The notes beneath the pieces were generated by a model. The model was not told where the DNA came from and did not search any database. It saw only the letters and a program-made list of their open reading frames with translations. This document shows, one piece after another, positions 35,835 through 45,972 of a stretch of 64,000 bases of DNA. Position 1 is the stretch's first letter, and the number at the start of each line of letters is the position of its first letter. This DNA comes from Agapanthus africanus (Eukaryota > Streptophyta > Magnoliopsida > Asparagales > Amaryllidaceae), in the NCBI GenBank assembly GCA_030015575.1, contig CM057340.1:756841632-756905631 (forward strand). Direction: 5' to 3'. The translations under genes were made by a program, and so were the position numbers.

Positions 35835-36110
35835 TCCCCTTCCCCAGCCCTAGCCCCAGCCCGCAGCCCCAGCCGCACCCCCAATAAAAAATTTGATAAA
35901 TTCTACCCAGCCCCGACCCCGACCCCGACCCTAACCCTACCCCGACTGCGACCCTAACCCTACCCCGACCCCGACCCCGACCCCGACCCTTCCCCTTCCC
36001 CTTCCCCTTCCCCGACCCCGACCCCGAACCCGACCCCGCAGCCCAGCCCCTGCCCCAACCCTAACCCGACCGCGACTGCGACCGCGACCCCAGCCCAACC
36101 CAGGCCAACT
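35835..36110. repeat. C-rich CCCGACCC/CCCTAACCC low-complexity tract in CACTA 1
   Basis: The plus strand is an irregular array of CCCGACC, CCCAGCC, CCTTCCC and telomere-like CCCTAACCC words. The minus strand is therefore strongly G-rich, with many GGGG runs able to form G-quadruplexes. A similar tract is at 49860-50100 in CACTA 2. It lies in what would be the first intron of the minus-strand gene. Confidence 0.85.
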
Positions 36111-36178
36111 CGCGCGCCATGAACCTTAAGCCCAAAATAATCCAATAAATTCTTTAACTTACCTCGAGATTTACTCAC

Positions 36179-36319
36179 CTGAACGGCTGCTGGGGCAGGG
36201 GCGACGATCTGAACGGCGGTGGCGACGACCTTAACCGCGGTGGCGACGAGAACTCCAGTGGCGACGAAACCGGCGATGGCCACTAGGAGAACAACCTTGG
36301 CGGCGACGGCGTGGCGCAT
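36179..36319 (-). CDS. Putative first exon of the CACTA 1 gene
   Basis: A 47-codon stretch from an ATG at 36319 (MRHAVAAKVVLLVAIAGFVA) to a good donor CAG/GTGAGT. It is made of GTCGCCACC-type triplets, so every frame is open and repetitive. The hydrophobic reading may be spurious: in CACTA 2 (50169-50320) the ATG is absent and another frame is Ser/Pro-rich. It could equally be a 5' untranslated leader. Confidence 0.35.
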
Positions 36320-36439
36320 TGGGGTAGGCGATCGAACTCCAGTGGCGACGAAACCCTAACCTTATTTTCGCGCCCGATCGAGAGAGAGAGGGAAATGAGC
36401 GTAGGCGATCGATCTGGGATTTTATTAAATCGATATTTA

Positions 36440-36642
36440 CTTGCCCCTACGGATATATCCGTAGGTCCTTTGTTTGCGGCTCCGTAGGGGCAAACACCTA
36501 ATTAAGAATTAATATTTTTATTCTTGGACGTCTTTGCCCGTAGGGGCAACCATTTAGCCCTACGGATATATCCGTAGGTCCAAGTTATTTTTGCCCCTAC
36601 GGATAACACTATCCGTAGGGGCAAACCCCTATTTTACTAGTG
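36440..36642. repeat. Right subterminal palindrome array of CACTA 1
   Basis: About four CCCCTACGG/CCGTAGGGG units, the last running into the right terminus. Same motif as the left array, but fewer copies. Asymmetric subterminal arrays are usual in CACTA elements. Confidence 0.85.
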
Positions 36643-36645
36643 TTC

Positions 36646-37300
36646 TACATATTCAGTACATCCAGAAGGCACAAAAATGTGTAGAGATTTATGACAACAC
36701 TTTTGGTGGGAAGGCAAGAAAAGAGAGAGTGCTCGCTACGTATCGAGGTGCTTAGTGTGTTAGCGAGTCAAGGCTGAATATCAAAAGGTAGTTGTTTTGT
36801 TGCAACCACTTCCGATTCCTCAATGGAAATGGGAACGTATAACCATGGATTTCATGATAGCCTTACCACAGAGTCTAAAGGGTAATAATGCAGTTCAGGA
36901 AATTATCGATCGACTTACAAAGGTAGCTCATTTCATACCAATTCGAGTTGGTCAGTCGACAGAGGCTTTAGCAAAGCGATACATGCAGAAGATTGTGAGA
37001 TTGCATGGGGTACCGGTGAGTATTGTTTCTGATCGTAGCACTCGGTTCCTATCACATTTTTGAAGAGTCTACAAAAAAGTTTGGTAAATCGCTTGAAATT
37101 TAGTATGACAGCCCCCACAACCTCTGATCTTGTGGGGGTTGCTTAAGAATAGATTCAGGTCTCTGTAACATCCTCAGACAGACGGGTAGTCTGAGAGAAC
37201 GATCCAAACACTTGAAGTTATTTTAAGAGCCTGCATGTTGGACTTCAATGGTTCGTGGGAGGATCATTTACATTTAGTGGAGTTTTCATACAAAAACAAT
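36646..37300 (+). pseudogene. Integrase core region of element T (broken)
   Basis: Resumes after CACTA 1 with the second half of the zinc-binding region. The core follows with PIPQWKWERITMDFMIALPQ and VQEIIDRLTKVAHFIPI (36797-36960), and then SIVSDRSTRFLSHF. Family assignment as for the RT. Broken. Confidence 0.85.
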
Positions 37301-37507
37301 TTTTAGGTGACTATACAGATGGCTCCATACGAAGCATTTTATGATCGTAAGTGTCGCTCGTCAGTATGTTGGGACTATGTTGGAGAAAGAAGATTGTTGG
37401 GACCGGAACTCATTGTGCAAACCATGGAGAAAGTTAACCTGATTCATGATCATATGAATGTGGTACAAGATCGACAGAAAAGTTTGGCTGATACTGGAAG
37501 ATGACCT

Positions 37508-37939
37508 TTGGAGTTTGCAGTTGGTGATCTTGTGTTCTTGAAGATATCACCGACTAGGGGAGTAATCCGATTTGGTAGTCGAGACAAACTTAGTCCTCGA
37601 TTCGTGGGGCCTTTCGATATCATTGAGCGTGTTGGAGAGGTAACTTATCGATTGGCCTTACCACCATCCTTAGCGGGTGTTCATGACATTTCTCATGTAT
37701 CTCAACTCCATAAGTATATTCGAGATGAGACGCGCGTCTTTGATCACTCAGAACTGACAGTGAGAGAAAATTTAACTTATGATGAGCAACCAATGGCTAT
37801 TGTATATCGACGAGAAAATGTTCTCAAGAATAAAGTAATCCCTCTAGCACTCGTTTCATGGGGAAATCGTTCGCATGGAGAATCTACTTGGAAACGTGAA
37901 GACGAGATTCAACAAAAGTTTTTACATCTCTACCCTTAG
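37508..37939 (+). CDS. Integrase C-terminal and chromodomain-like tail of element T, open fragment
   Basis: A 143-codon frame. Residues 1-75 match the GPY/F-type integrase tail (KLSPRFVGPFDIIERVGEVT, then VHDISHVSQLHKYI). Residues about 95-143 match the chromodomain-like end of chromovirus integrases (PMAIVYRRENVLKNKVIPLA, then ESTWKREDEIQQKFLHLYP). In this family the tail steers insertion to particular chromatin. The fragment is open but belongs to a broken element. Confidence 0.87.
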   Translation: MEFAVGDLVFLKISPTRGVIRFGSRDKLSPRFVGPFDIIERVGEVTYRLALPPSLAGVHDISHVSQLHKYIRDETRVFDHSELTVRENLTYDEQPMAIVYRRENVLKNKVIPLALVSWGNRSHGESTWKREDEIQQKFLHLYP

Positions 37940-38008
37940 ATCCGTATCTTCTTGTCTTTTCCTGTTTCGTGAATTTCGAGAACGAAATTCTTTTGTAATT
38001 AGGTATAA
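37940..38008 (+). promoter_or_regulatory. Pre-LTR region of element T with the GAATTTCGAGAACGAAATTC motif
   Basis: The motif (37970-37989) and the following purine-poor stretch precede TGTAACACCC. GAATTTCGAGGACGAAATTC-type motifs stand just before the 3' LTR in Tekay/Del-type elements. An equivalent motif is on the minus strand near 53525-53560 in the small gypsy derivative. Confidence 0.75.
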
Positions 38009-38564
38009 TGTAACACCCTAATACGTTTATCAATATTAGTTGGTATTTTTAACACTTTCTTTGTGTTTCTTCTATTTTATTCATTTAGGTTGCAAGCGAT
38101 TCGAATAGTAGTAGTGCTTATCCGACCTGACCCGCATATATGAAACCCAGTATGGTGCTAAATTATATCTGATATTTATCATTGAACTGAATCAATGTGA
38201 ATCTAGTATAATATAAATATCATATATCTATATCATCATATATCTTTTAGTAGCCATAAGTTAAGGATAAATTATATTTTTTGCTAACGACCATCACTTG
38301 GTTGATCATCACATATCTTAGTTTGCTTTAATCTTTCTCGTTTAATTCTCAAGTTATCATATAACCAAATATTTATTAAATCTATATATTTATATAAAAT
38401 CCTTTTAAATCTTATATTAGGGGGTTTATGTATTTAAAATTTTATTATTACATTATGGCTTAAAATTCTACGTATATGCATTATTCTCCTAAATATATTT
38501 TTGAGGAGATTCTGGTGATATTTGGTTGTAATTTGATATTATCTATATACCCTAAAACTATAAC

Positions 38565-38566
<2 letters not shown>

Positions 38567-38596
<30 letters not shown>
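38567..38596. repeat. (AC)n microsatellite
   Basis: About 15 AC units in the T LTR. Confidence 0.9.
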
Positions 38597-38599
<3 letters not shown>

Positions 38600-40915
38600 A
38601 TATATATAGTTAATATTTATTTACTGTTAAACAATCCCATCTCCCTCTGTTCTCTCTCTCTCTTGCATCCCTCGTCCCCGAGCCCTAATCCATGCCGACA
38701 CCACCGCACCTCCTTTCTCACCTCCGACCCTGCCTACTCGCCCTCAACCCTTACCTCACCTCGTCGCCGACCTCGTCCTTTCCACCATCATCCTCATTGT
38801 CATCTTCTTCTATCCCGTGACCCAACACCACCACCACTGTCGACCCAAGATTCCTCCCTTTCCCCACTTCGCCATCATCTTCTCCCCTTGCCGCGGCATT
38901 CCTCTGTCCTCACCTACGCCTCCATCATCATCGCCTCTAGTATATCCTTGCACAGAGCACCCCATCACCAACACCTTCTTCTGCTCCGTCAACCGCCGCG
39001 ACCACCTACTCCCCTCGTCGTCGATCCTAGACCCTATCTAAATCACCAACCCTCCTCCCCCGCAGTTCTCGCCCTGAACTCTGACCTATATAACCATCAT
39101 CACATCCTTTCTTTCTAAAACCCAAGCACCCGAGATCAAAACCCTTGACTTCATCCCTCACCGGCCTCTGCCACCATCGCCGACGACTCCTTCTGGTGCC
39201 ACCACCACCGACGACTCCTTCTGGCTCCACCACCCTCAAGCTAGCCCAAGCCGAGCCCCTATAGCTGTCGAAACTGAGATCTTGCTTGCATCGAAGTGTT
39301 ATATCATGTCTTCAGTGTTCGAAACGTGGGTATCCGTATTCTTCATCATATTTTATCGATCGCGGCAAGTTTATCTTGCTATATGCTAGTTCGTTATAGT
39401 GTCAATATGATTTCATTATAGTATCATCATCTTTTACCTAGACTAAAATATATCAAGTATAATATAATTACCTAGAATTATAGTATGGCGAATTATTATC
39501 GAAATACAATTAATTCATATTACTAATTCTAGCACGTGTTTAGTCACAAGGGTTGAAGTTGTGCAAAATTACTTATTTGAACTATTCTAGTAGATATCAT
39601 TTATTTTACAATAATTAACAATCGTGAAATAACTACGGTTAGATATTCATGTTTAAACAAGTAATACGGAGTATATCCATCCTGTTATAGCTAGATAACT
39701 ATGACAGTTATACTATTGCCTTTATTGTAATTGGTTACACAAACAAATATTTATCCTGTTTAATACGCACTACCTGACATGTGCACGACACGTTATCTTG
39801 CTGTTACTATACATGTTACTTGGATCATTTACTAATGCTGACAATCCTGACTTGTTTTCCTGATGGACGTGACTTGTTGTCTAGAAAAACATAACCTGTA
39901 ATTGCCAGTTCCTGTGTTAGTATTAGGTAGATGCCATTAATACCTGACTTGAACACGAAACCTGGGGGAAAAGGGGAAATCAATAATGAAACCCAATTTG
40001 TAACTCAACAGTTCACAACTTTCTAGAGACTGATCAGTCGATATGGGCTTCGGGCTCCGGAATGATGATTCTGACATCATTCATATGTACATGACATTGT
40101 TTTTACTACCTAGCGGCACGTCTCGGATTCAGCACCAAGATTCATGATTGTGGTCCCGGGTACACACGGGATACTATTGAGTTACGTCGAGAATTCCATT
40201 AATTGGTTTCAAAAACCGTTATGATAGATAACCTAGAAACAAAGACTTTAGGATACACGTGAGATATTTATAGCCTGCTAATATATCACCTGTGATTGTT
40301 TGTTTATAATTATACATTATTTTGCACATAACACCCTATATATATTGCTCAGTTTATTATTATGATATTTATGACGCACTGACATCTGGGTTCTGCATGA
40401 CCTAGTTCATTTAACCTTGTCGCAGGAAGATCTTGAATATTTTGGCATGAAAGCTAAGCTGTTAGGAGCTTTGCCGATTAGTTTAGAGATGTTTAGTTTA
40501 TTTTTATTTTCTAGTTATGGCTTAACGTTGCGATCCCATAAGGGACATGATTAAGATATTATTTCTTATTGGATCCTTATTCATTTCCACTACTTTCTCG
40601 TTATTGTTTTATTGTGGCAGTTGGACATGAGTTAGTTAGATTTTTATTTACTGTTCTTGATATCTGATTGACAGCTATTATGTGACTATGGAAGGATTTT
40701 TCCACGCCATAGGTAGCATGATTGGCTTTGTCACGTACCGTATTTAAGTATCTTGGGAAGCGGGGCAAGACAGTAAGGGTCTACGATCGATATTGTACGG
40801 GCTATCCACACGACCTGAGAACGTCGTGTCTCATTTACGGCTCAAATGAAATGCACGGCTTTTTATCCGCTATTCCATATTTTTTGTTGCATGTCTGTGA
40901 TATTAATACATGATT

Positions 40916-40918
<3 letters not shown>

Positions 40919-40946
<28 letters not shown>
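40919..40946. repeat. (AT)n microsatellite
   Basis: About 14 AT units in the T LTR. Confidence 0.9.
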
Positions 40947-40949
<3 letters not shown>

Positions 40950-41628
40950 ATACTTCTATATGTTTCGTATCCGCACTAGACCTGTCCTCGCCCTGCCGTA
41001 AGTTAAGCAATCTTACGATAAAGACCAGGACCCCATGGCGAATGCTGATGGCATATAAAAGCATGCTATATTGGTTGTTTCTGGTGTGGTTTAGAAACTT
41101 GATTGATGGGACTGCGTTATATGTTTAATGCAAAGAAAATAAACCTAAATGATGTTGTTGAAAACTATAGTTATATTCTTTTGCTTTGCATAGATGTATT
41201 CGGTTAGGAATATCTTGCACCTTATTCGATGTGGAAAGAGACTCGATCCCTTCACAGGGTGTTCGCTCTTAAGCAAAAGTTTATTTTTCTATAACTACTC
41301 GGTTCTCTTCAAAAACAATCGTTTTTTTATAAAAACAATTGTTTTAAAAAGAAGAGCCTAAACCTTCCTTTTCAAAGCCACTCGAGTTCTTTCAAAGATA
41401 TTATGGTTCATTACGTTAAAGGTTTTTCTCCAAAACCAGCCGTAGCCCTCCGTCATTTCAGATGGGTATCAACTAGTATTCAAACTATGTATTTTGACCT
41501 TCGCCAAGGTATAGTGTTTGGTAGCTAGGAGATACTTGTCTATTGCTTAGATAGATGCATTAATTTAGGACAGACGTACAACTGTTTTGACCTTCGCCAA
41601 GGTCTAGTCACTACTACAAAGAAGGGTT

Positions 41629-43536
41629 GCCCCTACGGATATATACGTAGGGGCGAAAAAATACCACGTAGGTGCAAAGGCCGCAGGTGCAAGTTGAGGC
41701 CCTGAACTTGCCCCTACGGTTAAATATTTGCCCCTACGGATATATGTGTAGGTCCAGTTGCCCCTACGGATTAAGCCGTAGGGTATAAGATTTTATATTA
41801 TTTACAGTTTATTTTAATAAATTACTTGGACCTACGGATATGCCCGTAGGGGCATGTACTACCCCCTACGAATATATGCGTAGGTACGTTTCCGTAGGGG
41901 CACAAATTCAGGATTCCTGATATTTTGCCCCTACGGATAACGCCGTAGGGGATAAGCAGTGGCCCCTACGGATATATCCGTAGGGGCTTTCCCAACCCCC
42001 TGGCACTGAGATCAGGGGGAAATATCAGTTACTGCTGATATTTTGCCCCTACGGACATATCCGTAGGGGTAACATGTGTGCCTACGGATTAATCCGTAGG
42101 TACATATTGTCTGTAATTTTTTTTAAAAAATGGACTGCTTGATTTTTTCCCGCCCTGTGCACAATAATATATACATCAATCAAATCATATATTGCAGTAT
42201 TCATAATCACATCTCACGCATATATATAATATACAAAAGAAACACAAAAACTGAATATGATATAAATACAAACCAATATCAATATCGTTTCAAAATGTAG
42301 TACAATGTGTATGATATAAATAAATACATGTTTCAAAAAATAAGAACCAAAAATCTATCCTAGCTCGGTCCAGCTCCACCTCTGAATAACGATAGAATAA
42401 CGCGCGCCTGCTCCTCGGTCAATAAACTCTGCAATTCGTCGCGAGCGGGAGTCTGAGCGGCATGTGGAGCCGGCGATGTGGTCTGCGCAGCCGCCGTCGA
42501 GGTAGTCGCTTGCGGAGCCGCGGCTGCGGGAGTCTGAGTGGGCGGTGGAGCTACAGGAGCTGTCTGCGGAACCGCAACCCACTGCCCCTACGGATATATA
42601 CGTAGGGGCGAAAAAATACCCCGTAAGTGCAAAGGCCGCAGGTGCAAGTTGAGGCCCTGAACTTGCCCCTACGGTTAAATATTTGCCCCTACGGATATAT
42701 GTGTAGGTCCAGTTGCCCATACGGATTAAGCCGTAGGGTATAAGATTTTATATTATTTACGGTTTATTTTAATAAATTACTTGGACCTACGGATATGCCC
42801 GTAGGGGCATGTACTACCCCCTACGGATATATGCGTAGGTACGTTTCCGTAGGGGCACAAATTCAGGATTCCTGATATTTTGCCCCTATGGATAACGCCG
42901 TAGGGGATAAGCAGTGGCCCCTGCGGATATATCCGAAGGGGCTTTCCCAACCCCCTGGCACTGAGATCAGGGGGAAATATCAGTTACTGCTGATATTTTT
43001 CCCCTACGGACATATCCGTAGGGGTAACATGTGTGCCTACGGATTAATCCGTAGGTACATATTGTCTGTAATTTTTTTAAAAAAATGGGCTGCTTGATTT
43101 TTTCCCGCCCTGTGCACAATAATATATACATCAATCAAATCATATATTGCAGTATTCATAATCACATCTCACGCATATATATAATATACAAAAGAAACAC
43201 AAAAACTGAATATGATATAAATACAAACCAATATCAATATCGTTTCAAAATGTAGTACAATATGTATGATATAAATAAATACATGTTTCAAAAAATAAGA
43301 ACCAAAAATCTATCCTAGCTCGGTCCAGCTCCACCTCTGAATAACGATAGAATAACGCGCGTCTGCTCCTCGGTCAATAAACTCTGCAATTCGTCGCGAG
43401 CGGGAGTCTGAGCGGCATGTGGAGCCGGCGATGTGGTCTGCGCAGCCGCCGTCGAGGTAGTCGCTTGCGGAGCCGCGGCTGCGGGAGTCTGAGTGGGCGG
43501 TGGAGCTACAGGAGCTGTCTGCGGAACCGCAGCCGA
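41629..43536. repeat. 954-bp tandem duplication at the left end of CACTA 2
   Basis: Copy 1 is 41629-42582 and copy 2 is 42583 to about 43536. Each begins TGCCCCTACGGATATATACG, carries the palindrome array (41629-42110 and 42583-43065) and ends in the Pro/Ala-rich last exon. Identity is very high by eye. The junction (GGAACCGCA/ACCCACTG) lies inside the exon. Confidence 0.92.
42360..42578 (-). pseudogene. Truncated duplicate of the last CACTA exon
   Basis: Copy of 43315-43536 created by the tandem duplication. It lacks the 5' part of the exon and its acceptor and runs directly into palindrome repeats, so it should not be spliced in. The end still encodes LLTEEQARVILSLFRGGAGP with a stop at 42360-42362. 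Confidence 0.7.
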
Positions 43537-43605
43537 TGTAGTGGCTTGCGGAGCCGCAGCCGAAGGAGATGCATGTGGAGGCTCGGCCGATCTACCCTGT
43601 CGCGT
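43315..43605 (-). CDS. 3'-terminal exon of the CACTA 2 gene
   Basis: 291 bp (96 codons plus TAG) after the acceptor ATCCAG. It reads TRQGRSAEPPHASPSAAAPQ, then repeated AAPQATTS/AVPQTAP units, and ends with ELQSLLTEEQARVILSLFRG and a short GAGPS tail. Low-complexity Pro/Ala/Thr/Gln followed by a short helical end. No interruption. Probably the C terminus of the CACTA-encoded protein. The function of this end is unknown. Confidence 0.6.
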   Translation of the reverse strand, partial: TRQGRSAEPPHASPSAAAPQATTSAAVPQTAPVAPPPTQTPAAAAPQATTSTAAAQTTSPAPHAAQTPARDELQSLLTEEQTRVILSLFRGGAGPS

Positions 43606-43854
43606 CTGGATATAACGTGTGTAAGAAGCGTGTAAGAACTGTTTATTATTCGAATTCGTATCATTATTAAGTTATTTCGAAACCCTGTTTGGATATCTAG
43701 TTTGGAAAAGCGTTGTTTATTTCAATTACATATGTATGTATGATTAATCAAACTTAAGTCTAAAACCAAATAAGCTCAAGCTACGTACTAATTATGGATA
43801 TGTTGATATGTATATAATATGAAATGATATTTTACTATAAAGTAGTATACATAC

Positions 43855-44079
43855 CAGCATCTCCTTCAACTCCTGAACGGTGGCCTTCTAGCTCTCCAGT
43901 TCCTGCTGGATACGTCGCTCACTGGAGACGGAGGAAGTAACCACCGGGGTGGAGTCCAACCTCATATGGGCCCTGCTAGAGCCCAGTCCTCGGCCTCTCT
44001 CCCAACCTCCGTGGTGCCGTCCGTGTGCGGCGTCCAGGACTGGGGTCAGCAGCCTCGAATGCTGCCTTCCCCCTAGCAA
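43855..44079 (-). pseudogene. Penultimate exon of the CACTA 2 gene
   Basis: 225 bp (75 codons) between acceptor CTGACAG and donor CTG/GTATGT, in phase with the next exon. It reads LLGGRQHSRLLTPVLDAAHG, a Gly/Arg-rich WERGRGLGSSRAHMRLD stretch, and a heptad-like ERRIQQELES...ATVQELKEML end. One in-frame TAG falls in the heptad part, where element 1 has a Leu codon. Resembles the tails of plant CACTA (Ptta/En/Spm-type) proteins. Confidence 0.55.
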
Positions 44080-44154
44080 CTGTCAGAACATTATATTTAC
44101 CACATACTGGTCTATAAAATTGACAAGAAATACCAAAATCAACAAATTCAAAGC

Positions 44155-44540
44155 CTTACCTACAGAGATAGAAGATATGCTCCTCTGGTATCTGTATGTA
44201 TCAAAATTTGAATAATATTAATTAATTTCAGTACATACATACTAACAAGGTAAACTCGCATATAGCGCTGCTTACACATATGACAGGGAGTGAACAAGCT
44301 CTTGTAGATCATCAGGCGCAAATCTAATCTCATCAAGCAGCCCATGATAATGAGTTGCACGACTAAGAGCAAAAGGAATGTGTGTATATTTATGATATAG
44401 CATTCTAAATCAATATACATGCCCTATATAATATATAAACATACCTGGAGGAACGGGAGTGGCCTCTGTCCCTGATATGGACGCATCACCAACAACTAGA
44501 CAATCAAACATTGACAATATAAGTAATTTTGACATAAACA
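44155..44540 (-). other. Probable additional small exons of the CACTA 2 gene
   Basis: On the minus strand, splice-like signals bracket short coding-looking pieces. VVGDASISGTEATPVPP (about 44453-44505) ends in a GTATGT donor. A piece about 44265-44370 can read THYHGLLDEIRFAPDDLQEL. A 32-bp piece near 44160-44190 lies before GTAAGG. Equivalent sequence is at 30610-30970 in element 1. Phases do not all agree, so the exon model is uncertain. Confidence 0.35.
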
Positions 44541-44563
44541 GGCATGGATATCTATAATATTAC

Positions 44564-45937
44564 ATTCAAAATGGATATTAGAGAGCGCACCTGCAGTGAG
44601 AAGTGATAAAAGTATCACCCAACAAGAGTGTAATTTACAGAATCAGTTGAGACTCTTGAAAGTCATAGAAGAACCTGACCTGCACAAATCTGATGTATGC
44701 TTTCCATTGGACACTAAGAAGTCTCTAAAGGGAAAAGCCTATGTGAAAGCCATCATTAGTTCATATCAGAAGATTGATGCTGAAACAGAGAACAGGGAAT
44801 GTCATTTTTTTCTTCTTCTGCCACATTACTGTCTTCTCCTTCTTCTTCTGCCACATTACTGTCTTCTCCTTCTTATTATGTGCGCGTGCAAATTCAATGA
44901 CTATATTGAGAATATGGATTAATAGTGAGTAGGAAAAGTATTTCTCAAATGGCTTTTGCGTCTAAAAACCATAAACTACTAAATAATGGCATACATAATT
45001 TTTTTAGTATAAAGGTTGTTATTTTAAGTTTTCCCTTATAGAGATATGATCTAACTGCATCTATAAACTATAAGTGTTCGGAAAATTATGATAAGAAACC
45101 ATAAGAAAGGGTCGTAGCCATGCATAACCTTGAATCTACATACCAAATCATGCAAAATCATGCACTTATTGTCACCTTGCCTTGGAATATAAAATATCTT
45201 GGAAGACTATAAGCGAGCATTTAAATCTTGATAGCTTTTGACTTCAACATATATTTTTCTCAAGTACCATGAAATATACTTCCTCCGTATAAACCGTTTT
45301 TAGGAAGATAGATTAATAATGACAAATTATCTATTGTGGCTCACTAGGTTAGTATTTTCTCTTCTATTGACCATCTTACTAATCTGCTTGGTAAATTTAT
45401 TCGGAACCGGCTGCGAATCATTAAAAGACATGAATAAGAAAGAAAGCTAAAATACAGATATATAGCATACCGATACATCGAAACATCATAGTTGCGATGA
45501 CAATCCAGAGATATTTATTTCTACACACGTGGTGCGCGTGCGAATGCGTCAGGCATCATGGACAAATATTTCAGAATATGGAAAGTATTATTCGTATAAA
45601 GTAATTAAAACTTTTAAACACCTTGGGTAGATATTTTCTTAGTTGATGCAATCATATCATGAGGACTAAATTTAAGCTATATACATATGCATATGTATTT
45701 TTCTAACCTAATATATCACACACACACACACACACACACACAGAGAACACCAGGTAGGTAGAGTAATCAGGTAGCAGGATCCTGAAGAAATGGAGTCCAT
45801 AGTATTGCTCATCATCATCATCCATGATCCCTTTGATAATATTTTTTCAAAGGGATCATGGATGATGATGATGAGCAATGCTATGGACTCCATTTCTTCA
45901 GGGTCCTGCTAGCTGATTTCTCTACCAAACTGGTGTT

Positions 45938-45972
<35 letters not shown>

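Larger units (their letters stand above)
29005..36642 (-). mobile_element. CACTA transposon 1, non-autonomous, 7.6 kb
   Basis: Left end CACTACTACAAAGAAGGGTT; right end (reverse complement) CACTAGTAAAATAGGGGTTT. The flanking 3-bp TSD is TTC. CACTA-starting inverted termini and 3-bp TSDs define the CACTA (En/Spm) superfamily. Both ends are packed with palindromic CCCCTACGG repeats. Inside, on the minus strand, are a putative first exon, an unrecognised conserved exon, a 3-kb inverted duplication and two 3'-terminal gene exons. No catalytic transposase (Transposase_21 type) is visible, so mobilisation would need a partner. It is closely related to CACTA element 2. Confidence 0.93.
38009..41608 (+). 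repeat. 3' LTR of element T, part before CACTA 2
   Basis: Starts TGTAACACCC at 38009. It includes an (AC)n run (38567-38596), a C-rich stretch about 38640-39250 resembling a transcribed leader, an (AT)n run (40919-40946) and two copies of a TTTTGACCTTCGCCAAGGT dyad (41492-41510 and 41585-41603). Pro/Ser-rich frames such as 38663-39118 are by-products of the C-rich sequence. The LTR resumes at 50600 after CACTA 2. Total LTR length is near 3.9 kb, within the range of long chromovirus LTRs. Confidence 0.75.

Noticed and set aside
35900-36000. Interstitial telomere
   Set aside because: CCCTAACCC words are mixed with CCCGACC and CCTTCCC words and are not a regular CCCTAAA array; the tract belongs to the transposon.
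35960-36319. 119-codon frame with a hydrophobic start and Gly/Val-rich tail, resembling a secreted protein
   Set aside because: It is composed of GGCGAC triplets and the G-rich low-complexity tract, crosses a strong splice donor at 36178/36179, and its ATG is missing in CACTA 2. Only the first 47 codons were kept, with low confidence.
38663-39118. 151-codon Pro/His/Ser-rich frame
   Set aside because: Product of the C-rich part of the T LTR; low complexity, with similar open frames on the other strand.
42355-42720. 121-codon frame on the minus strand running across exon and palindromes
   Set aside because: Wrong frame relative to the last exon, created by the tandem duplication junction.
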